Of a stretch of DNA of 64,000 nt, positions 49,701-63,004 are shown piece by piece; within the stretch, counting starts at the first letter, position 1; each line of letters starts with the position of its first letter. The position numbers and the translations under genes are program-made. Source of the stretch: Hybos culiciformis (Eukaryota; Arthropoda; Insecta; Diptera; Hybotidae); assembly GCA_964007475.1 (NCBI GenBank), contig OZ023273.1, forward strand, positions 8,389,234-8,453,233. The letters run 5' to 3'. Under the pieces are notes generated by a model, which worked only from the letters and a program-made list of their open reading frames with translations, was not told where the DNA came from and searched no databases.

Positions 49701-52208
49701 TGCACCGTTTCATGGTGCTATTCATGCTCGTGACAACAGAACTTCAAATTGCATGTCTCTAGGAAATGGCGCAAATACAGCTACTTTAAGTTTAAATTTA
49801 CATGCCAAGCAAAATCAAACAGAATATTGTGGAATATTCTACAGTAATGTAAGAAAAATATTTATTTTAATTTATTTATTTTTCGAACTTTTTTCATACA
49901 TGTTATTTTCTTCAAATTCTAGAGAACCGAAGAAAGATCAGTTCAACTAGCAGTTCGCGTTCATCGAACATTAGAGCTTGCGGATGATAAATTTTATATT
50001 ATCACTTGTGGTAAAACTGGTTTTGGACGGTAAATTAAAATTTTGATCGTTTTTAGAAAATTATTACAATATTTTTATTTACAGTGACGATAATTCAGAT
50101 GTTGTTCTTAAATTTTACGAAAATAATCGCAGAGTTAGAGAAACATTTTATGGTCGAGAGTACGTGGTTAAAGCTGAAATTGTTAAAGCGAAGTAAGTTA
50201 TAATATACTTAAAGAATCTCAGTATCTTGAATAGTAGCCGTTTGATAAGAGAATTTATTTTTAATTCATTATTCTATTTTTTTGTTTGTTTTTAGTTCAG
50301 CAAGAAAAAGAATTATTGCGAAACGAGCTTCTTTTTTATAAGGAATAAATATAAATAAAAAGATGAAAATATTTTTTCTTCTTTTTCTTCCTCTGTATAT
50401 ACCATAAAATCAAGATTGTAACTTGCATTACTTTATCCTTAACTACGTAACTACTTAACCACGACCCTGAAGAACAATTCAATTCAAGCATAGTTACAAT
50501 TCAAATTACGTATTTTTCTTAATACCATTTTTTAATAATTAAATTGAAAATAACTTATCTTTATATTGGTATATCGATATCCAAATGTCCGTAATCTAAT
50601 TTTTATCTTTAATCTAATTTTTGATAATATTCCATTAAAAAATCTTTTAAAATATTTTTTCAGTAACACAAATGGCATTAAAGTGAGAAATTGTTTCGCT
50701 TTTGACAATAAGAGTGAAAAATTACTATTACTTGATTCTAATGGGTAAGTTGAATAATTTGAAAAAAATAGAACAAATTTCTAATAAAAATTTAATTCAT
50801 TATTTATGTAGTTGTCCTGTCGATTCTAAAACTTTATCCAGATTTAAAAATAATCTTGATGGTAGATCAGCTACAGCAACCTTAAGATCAATGTTCAAAT
50901 TTCCAGATAGTAAGAAATTTAATATATTTTTTTATATTAAATATAAACTTTTTAGATACATAATCTATTGTTTTAACAATTCTAGGCTCGGAAGTACATA
51001 TTCAATGTGAAGTTTCCTCATGCGCAACAGATTGCTTAAATGAAGACAACTGTGACGAGATTGCGGTTGCTGGAATCGGTGGCGGAATAAAAACTATTAG
51101 TAATCCTGGGGCTCCTACAGATGGTCCCGGTACCAGTGCTGCTACTACAGTCTTCGTCTTGAACCCAGATGCTGCAGGTATGCATTTGAATTATTCAGTT
51201 TTTGTTTTGATTAATATTGCTACATATCAATTCAATCAACACTCACCTAGTTTGGATTGTTGTCCTAAATATAAACTTACTTTTTTTTTACGAAATGTGG
51301 AATATCTTTCTAACCAAATCATGTTATGTACATACATGCTACATCTATATAATGTTGTGAATAACATTATAACAAATTTTCGTCAAAAAAAAACTGTCAT
51401 TATTTTTTATAATTTCAATTTATTTATACGTACTGTAAATTCAATAGAATATCAAAGGCGGCATTCTTGACAATTACCTCTTTTGAAAAAATCAATTTTA
51501 TAAAAAATCAGAAAATTTGTACTACCAAAAATGTATTTAAGAGATATAATAAATGAAAATGTTATGTTAAATCTTTGAAACAAATGTTCGAAATATTTCC
51601 ATAATTTAATAAAATCGAATAATGTTCTAAATAAACTTCAGGATGATTATTAAATACGTAGAAATGTATCTTTTGTATCTACGTAAGTAATAAAAGAAAT
51701 TAAAAAATGCTACTTAAAAGTGACTATATGTATATGTGTTTCAACAAATTAGCAAATCTTGTATTTTTCAATACTTTATAGGGTACGGAAATGGATGTGA
51801 GGAAGGTGTTAGACCAAGTTGGCTTCTGTGGTTAGCAATAACATTGGGAGTATTATTTTTAATAATGTTGTTGATGAATATTTTCCTTTGCACTGCAATG
51901 TCATGTAGTTGTGCACGCACAGAGGTAAGCTGCTATTAATTATCTTAACATTTGGTTTTTTTTCAAACAAAAATATACATATTTCTTTACAGATAATCGA
52001 AAAAGAACCCTCAATCATTGAAGAGTATGATCCGTATAGGAGTTGGCACAGTCAGTATGGCTCTAGGTAGAATAAAAATATTTGAAAAATCCTACTTATT
52101 TTTAATTAAATAATAAATTTTAGATATTCTTTACATGGTAGAGACGGGCAGAATAAAGGAATTGGTTACGCCAGTGGTGGTTCAACTATTCGATCCGACA
52201 GATATTAG
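46724..52208 (+). CDS. ZP-domain single-pass membrane protein
   Basis: Ten exons join in frame: 46724-46777, 49615-49848, 49923-50029, 50085-50192, 50664-50744, 50812-50909, 50986-51177, 51782-51924, 51993-52066, 52124-52208; 391 residues. Exon 1 encodes a signal-peptide-like MKLYILFLIYLCVGANYD. Residues about 20-245 form a zona pellucida module of the arthropod cuticle type: a TCKGEIMNIKVAFDAPFHGAI strand, SNCMSLGNG, paired cysteines, FYIITCGKTGFG, VRNCFAFDNKS, SNGCPVD and HIQCEVSSC. A Gly/Ala/Thr-rich stalk follows, then one membrane span at about 305-327 (WLLWLAITLGVLFLIMLLMN), a Cys-rich junction and a tail of about 55 residues with EEYDPYRSW and GYASGGSTIRSDRY. Such proteins polymerise in apical matrix and link epidermis to cuticle. 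I do not recognise which insect ZP gene it is. The start exon is the least certain part because the following intron is 2.8 kb. Confidence 0.87.
46778..49614 (+). other. First intron of the ZP gene
   Basis: A 2.8 kb AT-rich intron between GAT|gtaagt and gtctag|GTC. No nested gene or repeat element was recognised. Confidence 0.6.
50296..50341 (+). other. Possible alternative terminal exon of the ZP gene
   Basis: A long pyrimidine tract and TTTTTAG precede 50296. Joined to the phase-2 donor at 50192, the frame reads N-SARKRIIAKRASFL then TAA at 50339-50341. AATAAA follows at 50344-50349 and again shortly after. It would give a short secreted protein ending within the ZP module, lacking the second half, stalk and membrane span. 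The constitutive acceptor at 50664 gives the full protein. Confidence 0.4.
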
Positions 52209-53949
52209 TAAGGCAATTTATATCAAAAATAATTTTTATTATTAAAAAAAAATTGCCATAATAATAATAAATAATTTTTTAACTTTAACTACCGAATGAA
52301 AATTTTACTTATAAATTAAAAGAAACTTTTTAAGTACATATTTGACGAAATATAAAAAAAATTATTGTAAATATCTATTAAAAATAACAAAATATATCAA
52401 TTATATTTTATATATAATTAAAAATTGATAAAAATTGCACACAATGTGATTCATATATTTTAAAAAAAAAGTTAATATACATACATAAAATAAAATTATT
52501 AAATTGGGCTGTGCCTTTTATTTTTTAAAACATTTCAGAAAAAAGCACCTGGCAAGTAACTATTAAAAATATTATTATTTTTTATTAAAATGTATTAATT
52601 TTGCTTTAAATTAATAAAGAAATATAGCATTATTTTATAGGAATGATTTCGTTTTAATTTTATGAAATTACAAAATATCATCATGGAAAAGAGAAGTTGA
52701 ACTAGAGAATATAAATAAGAATATAATATTTGGAATAAAATAACAACCATTATAATAATATCTTTCAAAAACCAAGTGGTAGTTGGGCAGCGCCCCAAAA
52801 GCTCGCAAGTAATATAAAAGTGAAATGTATAAAATTATTAAATACAAATTAAAAATTTTTGGAATTTTTTGACCTAGTATAGTGTTGGTCTACTTTAATG
52901 TTTTATGTAATTTATAAACAATAATCATCAATATATTATTATTATTTTTATTGACTTATGATTGCCAAGTTTAATTAAACTGAGAATCAATAATCGGAGA
53001 CATGAATATTTCTGGGAAATAATTTTAAAACTTTGTTTGTAATATAATATTTTTAATTAACAGTCTTTAATAAATATAATATATATAATATATTAAAAAA
53101 CGATAATATAACATTTTATGTAAGTTTTTTGAACATTAAATAAGTAAATCAATATAATATTTTTAATGTCTTTTTTAATAATATTTAAAAAAAAAATATT
53201 ATTTTAAACCAATTCAAATTAATTTAAAATTGTATATGTCGGAAATATTTTCATAATTTATTTTAATATTGTGAATATTTTAAATTAGTATTGAAAAAAA
53301 AAAAAAAATGTTTTAATATGAATTCTGAATTTGATCGAATTTAACCTTTAATTAACTTTAAAAATAAGTTTTTACTTACTTCCTGCTGTTTGAGATTATT
53401 TTGGTTTTAATGATTTAGGTTATTCTCTTCTAAACTATCTTTATTGAAATATGCTTTGAGGACTGAGAAATTAATAAATTTTCAAACGATGTACAGAACG
53501 TCAAAAAATTAGATCTAGATTTTTTTTTAAACAAATAAAAACTACCAAGAACTATAAAAGTCATCGATAGACCTCATATTTTAGTTTATAGATTTATGAT
53601 AACAAAAAAGAAGACGAAATAGTCAATATTTCTTTTTGAGCCTTTCATTCGGAACTTTTGTAATGTTTTAAATTAATGTACTGTAATGAAAGTGTTATGC
53701 AAAGTGAAAAAAAATTTAAAAGCATGAAAATACTTTCGAAGTTTGAGCTGCTAAAATATGCAAATAAATAATATGTCATTACCTAGTTTAACGTGAAGAT
53801 TATCATTAAAAATTTAAAGGTTTTCGAGAAATTAAACAAGAAACCAAAAAAATTAAATCAAAAAACTAATCCCATATTCACAAATCAATAAAATCCAATT
53901 AATTTTAGTTTTTAACAATTAAGAGTTGAAGTTAGTTTTTTCAATGATT
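52209..53949. other. Convergent 3' flanks of the ZP and TBC genes
   Basis: Both 3' UTRs should lie in this 1.7 kb. It is AT-rich with several possible AATAAA (plus) and TTTATT (minus) signals that cannot be ranked. No further gene is seen. Confidence 0.5.
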
Positions 53950-56900
53950 TTATTTTGTATTTATTGAACTTAATGTTAGTAAAATATTATCGCAGCTCTT
54001 AATGTGATTATCCTTAAGTGCTGGAAAGTTTAAAAAATTTTTTGTATGATCAAAATATTTTTCATTTTCAATCCCAATTGATTTGGTAGGTGAATTGCAT
54101 GCCGATTTTGATATTCTTTCATCATCAACATACAATAGACTTGGCACTTCTTTAGAAAACAATTTATCAGTTTTTATTTTTTCACTTTTCTGATATAAAA
54201 ATCGATCATAGAATGTTGATGTTACCGTTGTATGACGAATCTCAAGCTTATCTGGCTGATAATAATTTGTTGGATAAGCATTGTCTTTAGACCAATTCGA
54301 ACTGTTTGATTTAGTATCATACTCCTCAGGTTTTTTTGTCTCTTTATCTACATATAACAAATTATTTCTTTTAATTTTGTTATCATATTCTTCTTTTTCC
54401 TCATCTTTTTGTCGTCTAACTGAGCTACCACGTATAGAACTTCTACTGCCATAATCAAAATTACCTCTTCTTCCTAATTCTGTTGTTTTCTGCAAAAAAG
54501 ATTGCGTATTGAAATTTTTGTTAAGTTTCTCTGTGCTATGACGATTATCTTGACAAAGATAATCTATCGATTTAATTGTGTTTTTTATTGACTCGAGTCG
54601 GCTGCTTATATTTTCATCTGAATTTTTCAAATCTTCTTTTTCAAACAATGAATATGTATTGGAATAACGTTTTGCATAAGCTTTAATTGGTACGTTAACC
54701 TCATCAAAGTTATAATTACTTAGCTTTTTCCTATCTTTTGAACTCTCATATAATTCTGAATCATTAGTTCTTAAAAACGTATATGAATTATGATTTCTTG
54801 AGTCTAATATATTTTCATCCGATTTTGTTTGCTTTAACGCATATTTAGACGTTTCATGAAATTGAAATTTACCAAAAACATTAGTATTTTCTAAATTTTG
54901 TTCAATATTTTTATCAGGTAAGCTTTTGTGACTCTCGATATCGTCAAACAATTTATTTTCATTATAATGTGGAATGCAAATATTAGTTTTTTTCCTAAAA
55001 TCATCTGCAATTTTATCTGTAGCAGTTATAAGTTCTTCTGCTTTTATGCTAGTAAATTCTGCTTTCATCAATTCTTTCGTGATTTTTACAGGAGAATAAT
55101 CTGGTGGCTTAGATTTTTCTTCTATATAATTTTTTTCTTCAGAACTACAATTCTCTACTACTATCAGTGTTTCGCAAGATTTATTACCCGATAGTTGATT
55201 ATTATCTTCCGAAATCTTATTATATTCTCTAAAATTGTTATCCTTACTACTGTTTCTATAACTTTTATTCATCACTTCAAAATTGTCATAATCTTGATCC
55301 TTATTCTTATCAGATGAAAATGTTCTGTTTGTGCTAATTCCGTATTCTTCAAAAATAGGTTTTTTAACAGTTGAATGTTCAGAGAGGTAATCAATATGTT
55401 TAGTATCTTTAAAGGCATGTTTATTAGGATTGTCCAAAAATTCTATAGCTTCAGACTCTTTATCAGTGTGACTCTCCCGTTCGATCATTTTTTGTGAAGA
55501 ATTTTCTTCAAATCTATAAGATTCTATTTCGTGATTAAATGATTCATCAATTATTTTGTAAGAGAGCATTGATGAAGTTGAAATATTTTCGTCTTTACAG
55601 TTTTTATCATTATGCTGATGATCTAAATCACTTTCTGTCGCTGTATCGTTATTATTATTTTGTTTAGTATCACTTTTTTTCTCTGTTATATCATCAAACT
55701 TTGTTATATCTCTGTCCTGATTTAAGTTTTCTTTTTTTGAAATGTTGCAATGTTCTTTTTCTTGGTTGCAACAATCAGATTTTATTAAGTTTGTCGACCA
55801 TGGTTTTAAATCTGAAGTTTCCAAATTTTTTCCATTTGTATTATTATCAAATGTAAAGTGTTCTTCATTATGCATCCTTTCGAATGTGGTTTTATTATTA
55901 TCAGATTCAATAATAACCGAAACTTTTTTCTTTTTTTCAAATTCATGGCTTATCTGGAGATTTCCATTGTCTTGAATAATCTCCTTCTTTTGGCAAACCT
56001 CGGTACTTTCAAAAAAATCCTTGTCTTCCTTCGTTTCTGAACAATTATTTAGTTTTTCATTACCTGAGTTTATTACTACGTCTAATTTTTTACTAATCTG
56101 GCAGAATTCTTTATTTTCTCTCTCTTCAGAGTCAGAATAATTTACTATATTTGACACATCATCAGGTTTGGAGACAAAAAGACATGATTCATTTCCAGAA
56201 TCCGGAAAATTATACTCAATATGTGATTTAGGACTCTCTTCAAATTCTTTTTCTTCAATAAAGTCAACTATTTGAGATTTATTAATATCAGGAACAATCA
56301 AAGATATTTCTCTGTCTGGCTTATCATCATTTTCAATTTGTGATTTATTAAAATCATCATCAAAATCCAATTTTTCAGCATTTAATCCCAAATATGATTC
56401 CGTTTCAACTGGTATTGCAGTTGTTTTACTTTTATTTAATATTCTGTGTAGAATTTTAGAATTTTCTTCAATGATTCGTAAAACTGTGTCAGATTGAGCA
56501 GAAAACTCGAAATTATTACTTGTTCCAGATTCTGGACATGATGTAGGGCGATTGTCAGTACTTAAACTATCTTCAAATTCTTCAATTGGAATATCTGAGT
56601 AACGTTTCTGTTCTAAAATCATAATACTTTCATTGAACTCATTTTCTGAATTAATGTTGTTCCGACAATGGGAACTTTTAATTCTTAATGGAATTTCGTT
56701 GATTGGTTTATCTATGATACTTTTAGTTTGATTATAACTCAAATCTAGGTACTTAGGACGTTCTATATTTAATCTTTCGAAATATTTGTTAGTTACACCT
56801 TGGGTCATATCGAATTGTTCATATGATTCATTTGGTTTAACAAAATTTTCTTTATTATAACAAAAATTTAAATTGGAAATTGGTGTTTTGATTGGACTTA

Positions 56901-59900
56901 TACTCGAATTACTTATATATTTATTTATATCGGCTATTGGAGAAAGTTGGCTTATACTTGTAATAATTGATTTATCATTAGAACTAAATGCTGTCGTTGG
57001 ATTATAATCTTTTTCTGTATAATCTGTTGTTGTAACGTTAATGGGATTAGTTTTAGAATCATTAAATATCATACCACCGCCAAAATTTTCGTCATCTTTG
57101 GATTTTGATGAATATGCTTTATCCAAAAGTTTTGGAATATTATTTGATTTTTCAACAGTTATTGAAGATTTTAGTTTAGACTCCAAATAATTGGATTTAG
57201 AAAAGCCATAGGAATCATCATCATTATCATCGTCATCACATAAACTAGTACTAGTACTTGAATTTCCTCCATCACTTTCTTCACTGTAAGATGATGAGTC
57301 ACTTCTTTTTTTATAAGGATATTCGGGTTCATCTCTGATTGAACTGTTTTTTCGAAGAGCGTCCTGCTTCAGTAGTATATTGTTTTTTCTCAAATTATCG
57401 ACAATAGGTTTAACATCAGAACATTTTTGAATAACAGTATTTTCTATTTTTCTTGCTGGAGGTATAGCTCCTTTTAATGGACCAGTTCTACTTTTTTTTG
57501 TAACAATTGCACTTTTCCCTACTAACAAATGATTCACTGAAAGCAGATTTTGGGATGCTGTATTTTGAGTTTGTCTTGACACAGCAGCGGACAAAATTAT
57601 ATGTGCTTTCCGCTGTCTATCACGTAAACGGTCATATTGCCTTTTCAAGATAGCAACATCTAAAGCTAATTTTTCCTTATTGCTAAAAATTATATTACTT
57701 GATGATCGCCTTCTATTCGAAATAGTTGGTTTAGAATCATCATCTGAATCATCATCCGAACAATATAACCTAAAATTACAATTAATTTCAATGTTAAAGA
57801 TACAAAACATTAACGTATAGAATAGAAGAAAAATAAAATTACTCATTGGTATATCCTTTTGCTCGGTGTTTCTCACGTAGTTTATTAATATCTGGAATAG
57901 AACTAAACTTAAGAATTTTTTCGATTAGGCCATTTGTACTGATTAAATGTCCATTCAATAATTCAGCGGATAAAGCTCCAACTTTACAATAAAAATCGTC
58001 AGCGGTCTTTGTTTTAAGAATTTTGCTGTAAAATATTTAAGCCTTGAGACAATATAAACATTAAAATAAAATTATTTTCAATCATACTCTTCCATTAAAC
58101 TCCAAATAGCTAATGCAGTACGTAAAAGCATATCACTGCCTTCTAGAAACACTAAGTCCCAAACTCTCAAAACACAATCAGTTGGTAAGCATGTGCAAAA
58201 CATTGTTAGGAACCATTGCATATTAAAAACATTAGTAAGAGGTGGTTCAGAAAACCTTTCCTGCACAGATCCTTGAAGAATTTGTAAATGACGTGCTAGT
58301 CTAGGAAGCTTTAATACCATTAGTTCACAAAATACTGCCATATCTGTTTGTAGTCCACTGAGAGATCCACTAAAATAACCTTTAATACAAATTAATTTTG
58401 TGTATATCAACTTTTTTAAGAAAACTAATGTTTAATTACCTGCAGGTAAAATTCCTTCAATCAAAAAAATCATTACTTTTAATGAATCAGATTCATCCTT
58501 ATCCATAGCCTTTAAAATTATAGCACCTAACATATTGAACCCCTAAAAATATTCGAAATACAAAATTAAATTTTATATTTATTTTTATCTAAAAAATACT
58601 AATCATTTGAAACTCTTTTTTTCAATATTATTAAAAAACATGTGAATTTTCCTAAAACAAAAAAAAATCATGATAACGGATTCCTAAAGCGTCGAATTCA
58701 TTAAATTTTTCGACGCCTACATCACTGTTTCTAATTTCATCTTTAATAGCACTTGCGCACATGTTTGCAATCATTTGAAAATTTCTATATTAGAAGAATA
58801 ATATTAAACAAAAATATAAGAAAATACCTGACAATATCCAACTTCTGAATTCCAACGAACGTAACCCAACAGAATTTTCTTTAATTTAGCTTGATTTATG
58901 AACCCTGTAGGACCTGTGCAAATACTTGATCCAGTTCGATGTAAATCCTTAAAGATGTATTAAAAATCAAAAAAAATTATTAAACCATTTTCTAATTTTA
59001 ATTTTGAAGAAAAATATTTTCAGAAAAGTGAGCAGAAATCTTTAGAACTATTACATACCTTTATGATTTGAATACCAAGCTCCTCGTTCTCTTGGCGCCA
59101 TTGCTCATTAAAACAATTTTCTTCTTCCTTCTCCCATACAATATTCCGATTCTTTAAATAATTTTCAGATAAAATCAACCATAACTAAAACAAATAACTA
59201 TACGTAAATTATTCAACCCTCCAAGAACATATTTTATATTTTATATTTATGACATTTAGTAAACGGAAGCTTAATAAAGTTTTAAGTAAATAAAAATTAG
59301 TAATTCAAGAATGCAAGAATGCAACTTTTGGGTTTATGATACACATGTTCAAAACCAAACTAATTTTGACGAAAATTACCTTTTTACGATGATCTTGCGG
59401 TATACCGTCAGTAACTGCAATTCTTTTCACATATCTCAACCACTTCTCGTATTTGGTAACATCAAAAGTTTCTATGTCTCTAAGAGTTATCTCCAAGCAT
59501 GACTCCCTACTTAATGTTATAGCAAGAAGTTCTAAAAAATTAAAAGACAAATATTAAAAACCATATTTTTAAAAAATTAAAAATGGGACTTTTATTATAA
59601 AAAAATTTTAATAATGTTAAGGGAAAAAAAAAAATTTCATTCTATTGCGAATAAATTATTAAAGAGAAGAATGCTTCAAGAATCTATAAAAATAAGTTAT
59701 TGCACTTCCTAGAAATAATTTTAAAGATTATAAGCTTGATTTTTAATTATAATAGTTTCGAAATTTAGATTTGATGTTTTAAACTCCAAATATTCTATAA
59801 TCAAGAAAGATTTCTACTAAAACAGAAAACAGAGATAGTATTTTGCTGAAAAATTATATTAAAATCCATTGTATCTGCAAGAAAGTTTTTACATGTAAAT

Positions 59901-60711
59901 AGTATGTATTTAATATAATTTTATTATGTAAATTAGTTGTATAGTATTGATTTTTTTGAAATTTAAATATTTTTATAATTAAATGTTTTTTTTGATACGT
60001 CTTAAAATATATGTACTTCGTATATAATCATAATATTATATACATGTGCACAAGAATGATCTCTATAAAATATTTTATAATTAATAACAATTAGGGTTTA
60101 TTCAAATTTTAAAAAATGGTTTCTAAGGCGACGCGACGTCTTGATTTTAAACTTTGTGAGCCTTTAATTAATCTCAATTAGTCAATAAAGAGTTATTTTT
60201 ATAAATTAAGTACAACGGTTCAACACAGGTTTAGTAAATAACTTCCTTTTCTTATAACTTAACTTAATGAAAGACCTTGAAAATAAATTTAATTTTTTAA
60301 CTCCATATGAGAATGTGGTTTTAAAAAAAATAATAATAATTACAGTGTATTATTTTATGACCATGGATCCTACACACACACATATCTACCTACAACATCG
60401 ATATACTTTTATCTTATTTTCAGCTTAATTATATATTATACTATTCTATTATTATAACCATAACTAACTAACTTCTCTATATTTTAATTTTAATTGCGAA
60501 TTAATTTTATAGAAAAACTAAGTGTTAGACATAAAGAAAATATTTTCAATCTTATATTCAAGCTTTTACAGAACAAAGAACAAATCTTTTTTTGTTAAAA
60601 CAATTTTAGAAATAGGATATGAATATGAATTCAAATTCAATGTTTATTATTTTTAATGGGAAAAGTTTAGATATAGTATTTACCATCATTCGCGATATTA
60701 ACTTCAACCAT
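53950..60711 (-). CDS. TBC-domain RabGAP, TBC1D30-like
   Basis: Eight minus-strand exons join in frame: 60684-60711, 59380-59531, 59059-59184, 58828-58947, 58440-58542, 58088-58379, 57843-58025, 53950-57769; 1607 residues. The protein starts MVEVNIANDELLAITLSRES. The TBC domain covers about residues 50-330: GIPQDHRKKLWLILSENYL, then QWRQENEELGIQIIKDLHRT with the arginine finger (IxxDxxR, R106). It continues RWNSEVGYCQ with the glutamine finger (YxQ, Q142), FNMLGAIILKAMD, SGLQTDMAVFCELMVLKLP, PPLTNVFNMQWFLTMF, CLPTDCVLRVWDLVFLEG and LRTALAIWSLMEEYD. Both catalytic residues are present, so it should stimulate GTP hydrolysis by a Rab. Wording of the TBC blocks resembles vertebrate TBC1D30, reported as a Rab8A GAP affecting cilia; the fly counterpart is not one I can name. 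The last exon encodes 1272 residues, Ser/Asn/Glu/Lys-rich and apparently disordered, beginning with an acidic CSDDDSDDDS block and a basic RRRSSS. Confidence 0.9.
59532..60683 (-). other. First intron of the TBC gene
   Basis: This 1.15 kb AT-rich intron lies between GATG|gtaaat and ttttttag|AACTTC on the minus strand, joined in phase 1 to give ...ANDELLAI. No nested feature was recognised. Confidence 0.65.
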
Positions 60712-62969
60712 TTTGTTTAATTATTCCATTGAAATTTTATTTTTATTTTTTGAAAAAATAAAATTATATTAATTTTAAAAAATATTAGTTTTTTCTTTTT
60801 ATAATTTTTCACTTTTATACATAGCTTGAATAAATGACATTCCTAGAACATGCGCATAATTTAAATATCCTGCGTGATGTCAAATAAAGTATTGCCAATT
60901 TGCCTATATTAAAAAAAATTTTGTAGCATTTGATAATGTTATTTGTTTTATACTGATTTCGAAAGTAACTGATGGTCCATATATCACATATTCACTTAAT
61001 AAATGTTTAAAAAATAATGTAATTTTGCTAACAATTCCTAAGGTTAAATAATATTTTTAAATAATTTTTTTAAATAATTTCAACTTTTAGAAACAACAAA
61101 ACAGAAAACGTTATTAACATAACACGTACTTTGATTGATCTTTCCTTATTCAATCTTTTAAATTTTCCCTTTTTTTCTTTTTTAATTTATAATATAAAAA
61201 ATTCTAATCTATATATAGGTAATTTTAATTTTTTATTCAAAAAATTAAATTACAAAAAAAAAATTAAATTATACAATATAACTTCCACACGTTATACTCT
61301 ATTTTTAATGTTGACAAACAAATACAAAACATTTAGGATGTTTGCTCGTAGCTTCTCACTATAATTACATACACTCTAAAAAGTAAAAAGAAGATTTTAA
61401 TAATAACTAGCTTATTCAAAATGTTGTTATCATTATTCTGTTGATAAACAAATGGCAATTATTGTGTGCACAAGTTTGAGTAACACAGATTCGGAACCAC
61501 AGACATTTCGAGATTACAAAAACAATCACATCACAATTAGATATTGAATTTTCAAATTAATTGTTCCTCAACAAAAAAATTATTAACTTTATATATAAAC
61601 TATTATTTAAATAATAGTTTTTGTACAATTTTTCATACCTAATTTGTACCTATTAATATTAGTTTCATTTTCTTAAAGATTCTTTAACTATTCAATGATT
61701 TTCCTTTAAAAATATGGTTTTCTATAAACTGCATCTAATAATTGCTTCTTTTGATACATTACATTGATTTATAGATATGAAAATTATAGTAAATGCTATT
61801 TGTAAACATTAATTAATAATTTTATAAAAATGGAACAAACCAAATTAATAGATACCTTGATTATAAATGAAAAAAAAAAAACCAAAATTGGTCCATTAAT
61901 GTCGTCCGCAAAGTACCAGAGGTTTGTATAAACAAAAAGTTAACATATTTATATTAACATTGTACAGATATGCTGTTCTCATATTTCTTATGATATTTAA
62001 TAACAAAAACAATAAAATTTTGAATTATTAAATATCGTGCAAGAAGTGAGAAGGCCTAATATTTTTTATTAAATTTTTTAAACAGTTTTTTATTTACTTA
62101 ATATTTTATTTTCTTATAAATTTTTCATAATCAATCATCGTTTTTATACTTAAAATTTTAAAAGAAACAATATATATACATAGGTACATATTATGTTGTT
62201 TATAATTATCAAAAATATAAATTTAAAAGGAAAAAACAAAAAAAACGGCCAGTAAAAAGAAAATTTCGCGCTCCATCTATGTAGACATGAAAGTCGTCAT
62301 TATTTTTTAGCTGCAAGTTCAATACAATTCATCCAAAACAAAATAGTGTGTGTGTGTGTGTGTGTTTAATAAAAACAAATAAATTTATGACATTTTTATA
62401 AGAATTTTTTTATTTTTTGTTTTTTGACATTTAAAAAAATATATTTTTCCATCTTTTTTGGGTTTGGGTTGGAGATTGAATTTTGGATTATTGGACGTCA
62501 ATGTCAAAAAATATATAAATTTTTGACTATTTTTTTTTTTTTTTAACAAACTTAATAAAAAAAAAAAAAGAATTCTTTTTTAATTAAAATTAAATTGTAT
62601 AATAAATTTGTAAATTTTTGTTCAAATTGTTAAATTTTAGTAACAAAATTAAAATAACTATTAAAATAAATTTTAAATGAAAAAAATTTATGAAAAAAAA
62701 AATCTAAAACATTTTTCTTTAAATAGTGCACTTACTTACTACTACCTACTTGTGCTAAAAAGATACATTTTTTATTTAAATTAAAACAAAAAAAAAAAAT
62801 TATATATATTTAAAAAAAAAAAAGGTAAATTTTAATAACTTATTTAAAATAAATTATTATTTTTTTTTTAATTTTCAGAAAAAAAAATTTTTTATAAAAT
62901 TTTGTTATAAATTATAATTTTCATCAATTCATGACTAAAAGAAAGAACGCCCACATAAAAAAGATATTT

Positions 62970-63004
<35 letters not shown>

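Noticed and set aside
57770..57876. Apparent N-terminal hydrophobic segment of the large minus-strand frame (MSNFIFLLFYTLMF and on)
   Set aside because: It is the translation of a 73 bp intron (57770-57842) with a good donor and acceptor. Splicing it joins the TBC exon in frame, whereas retention stops the TBC frame at TAA immediately.
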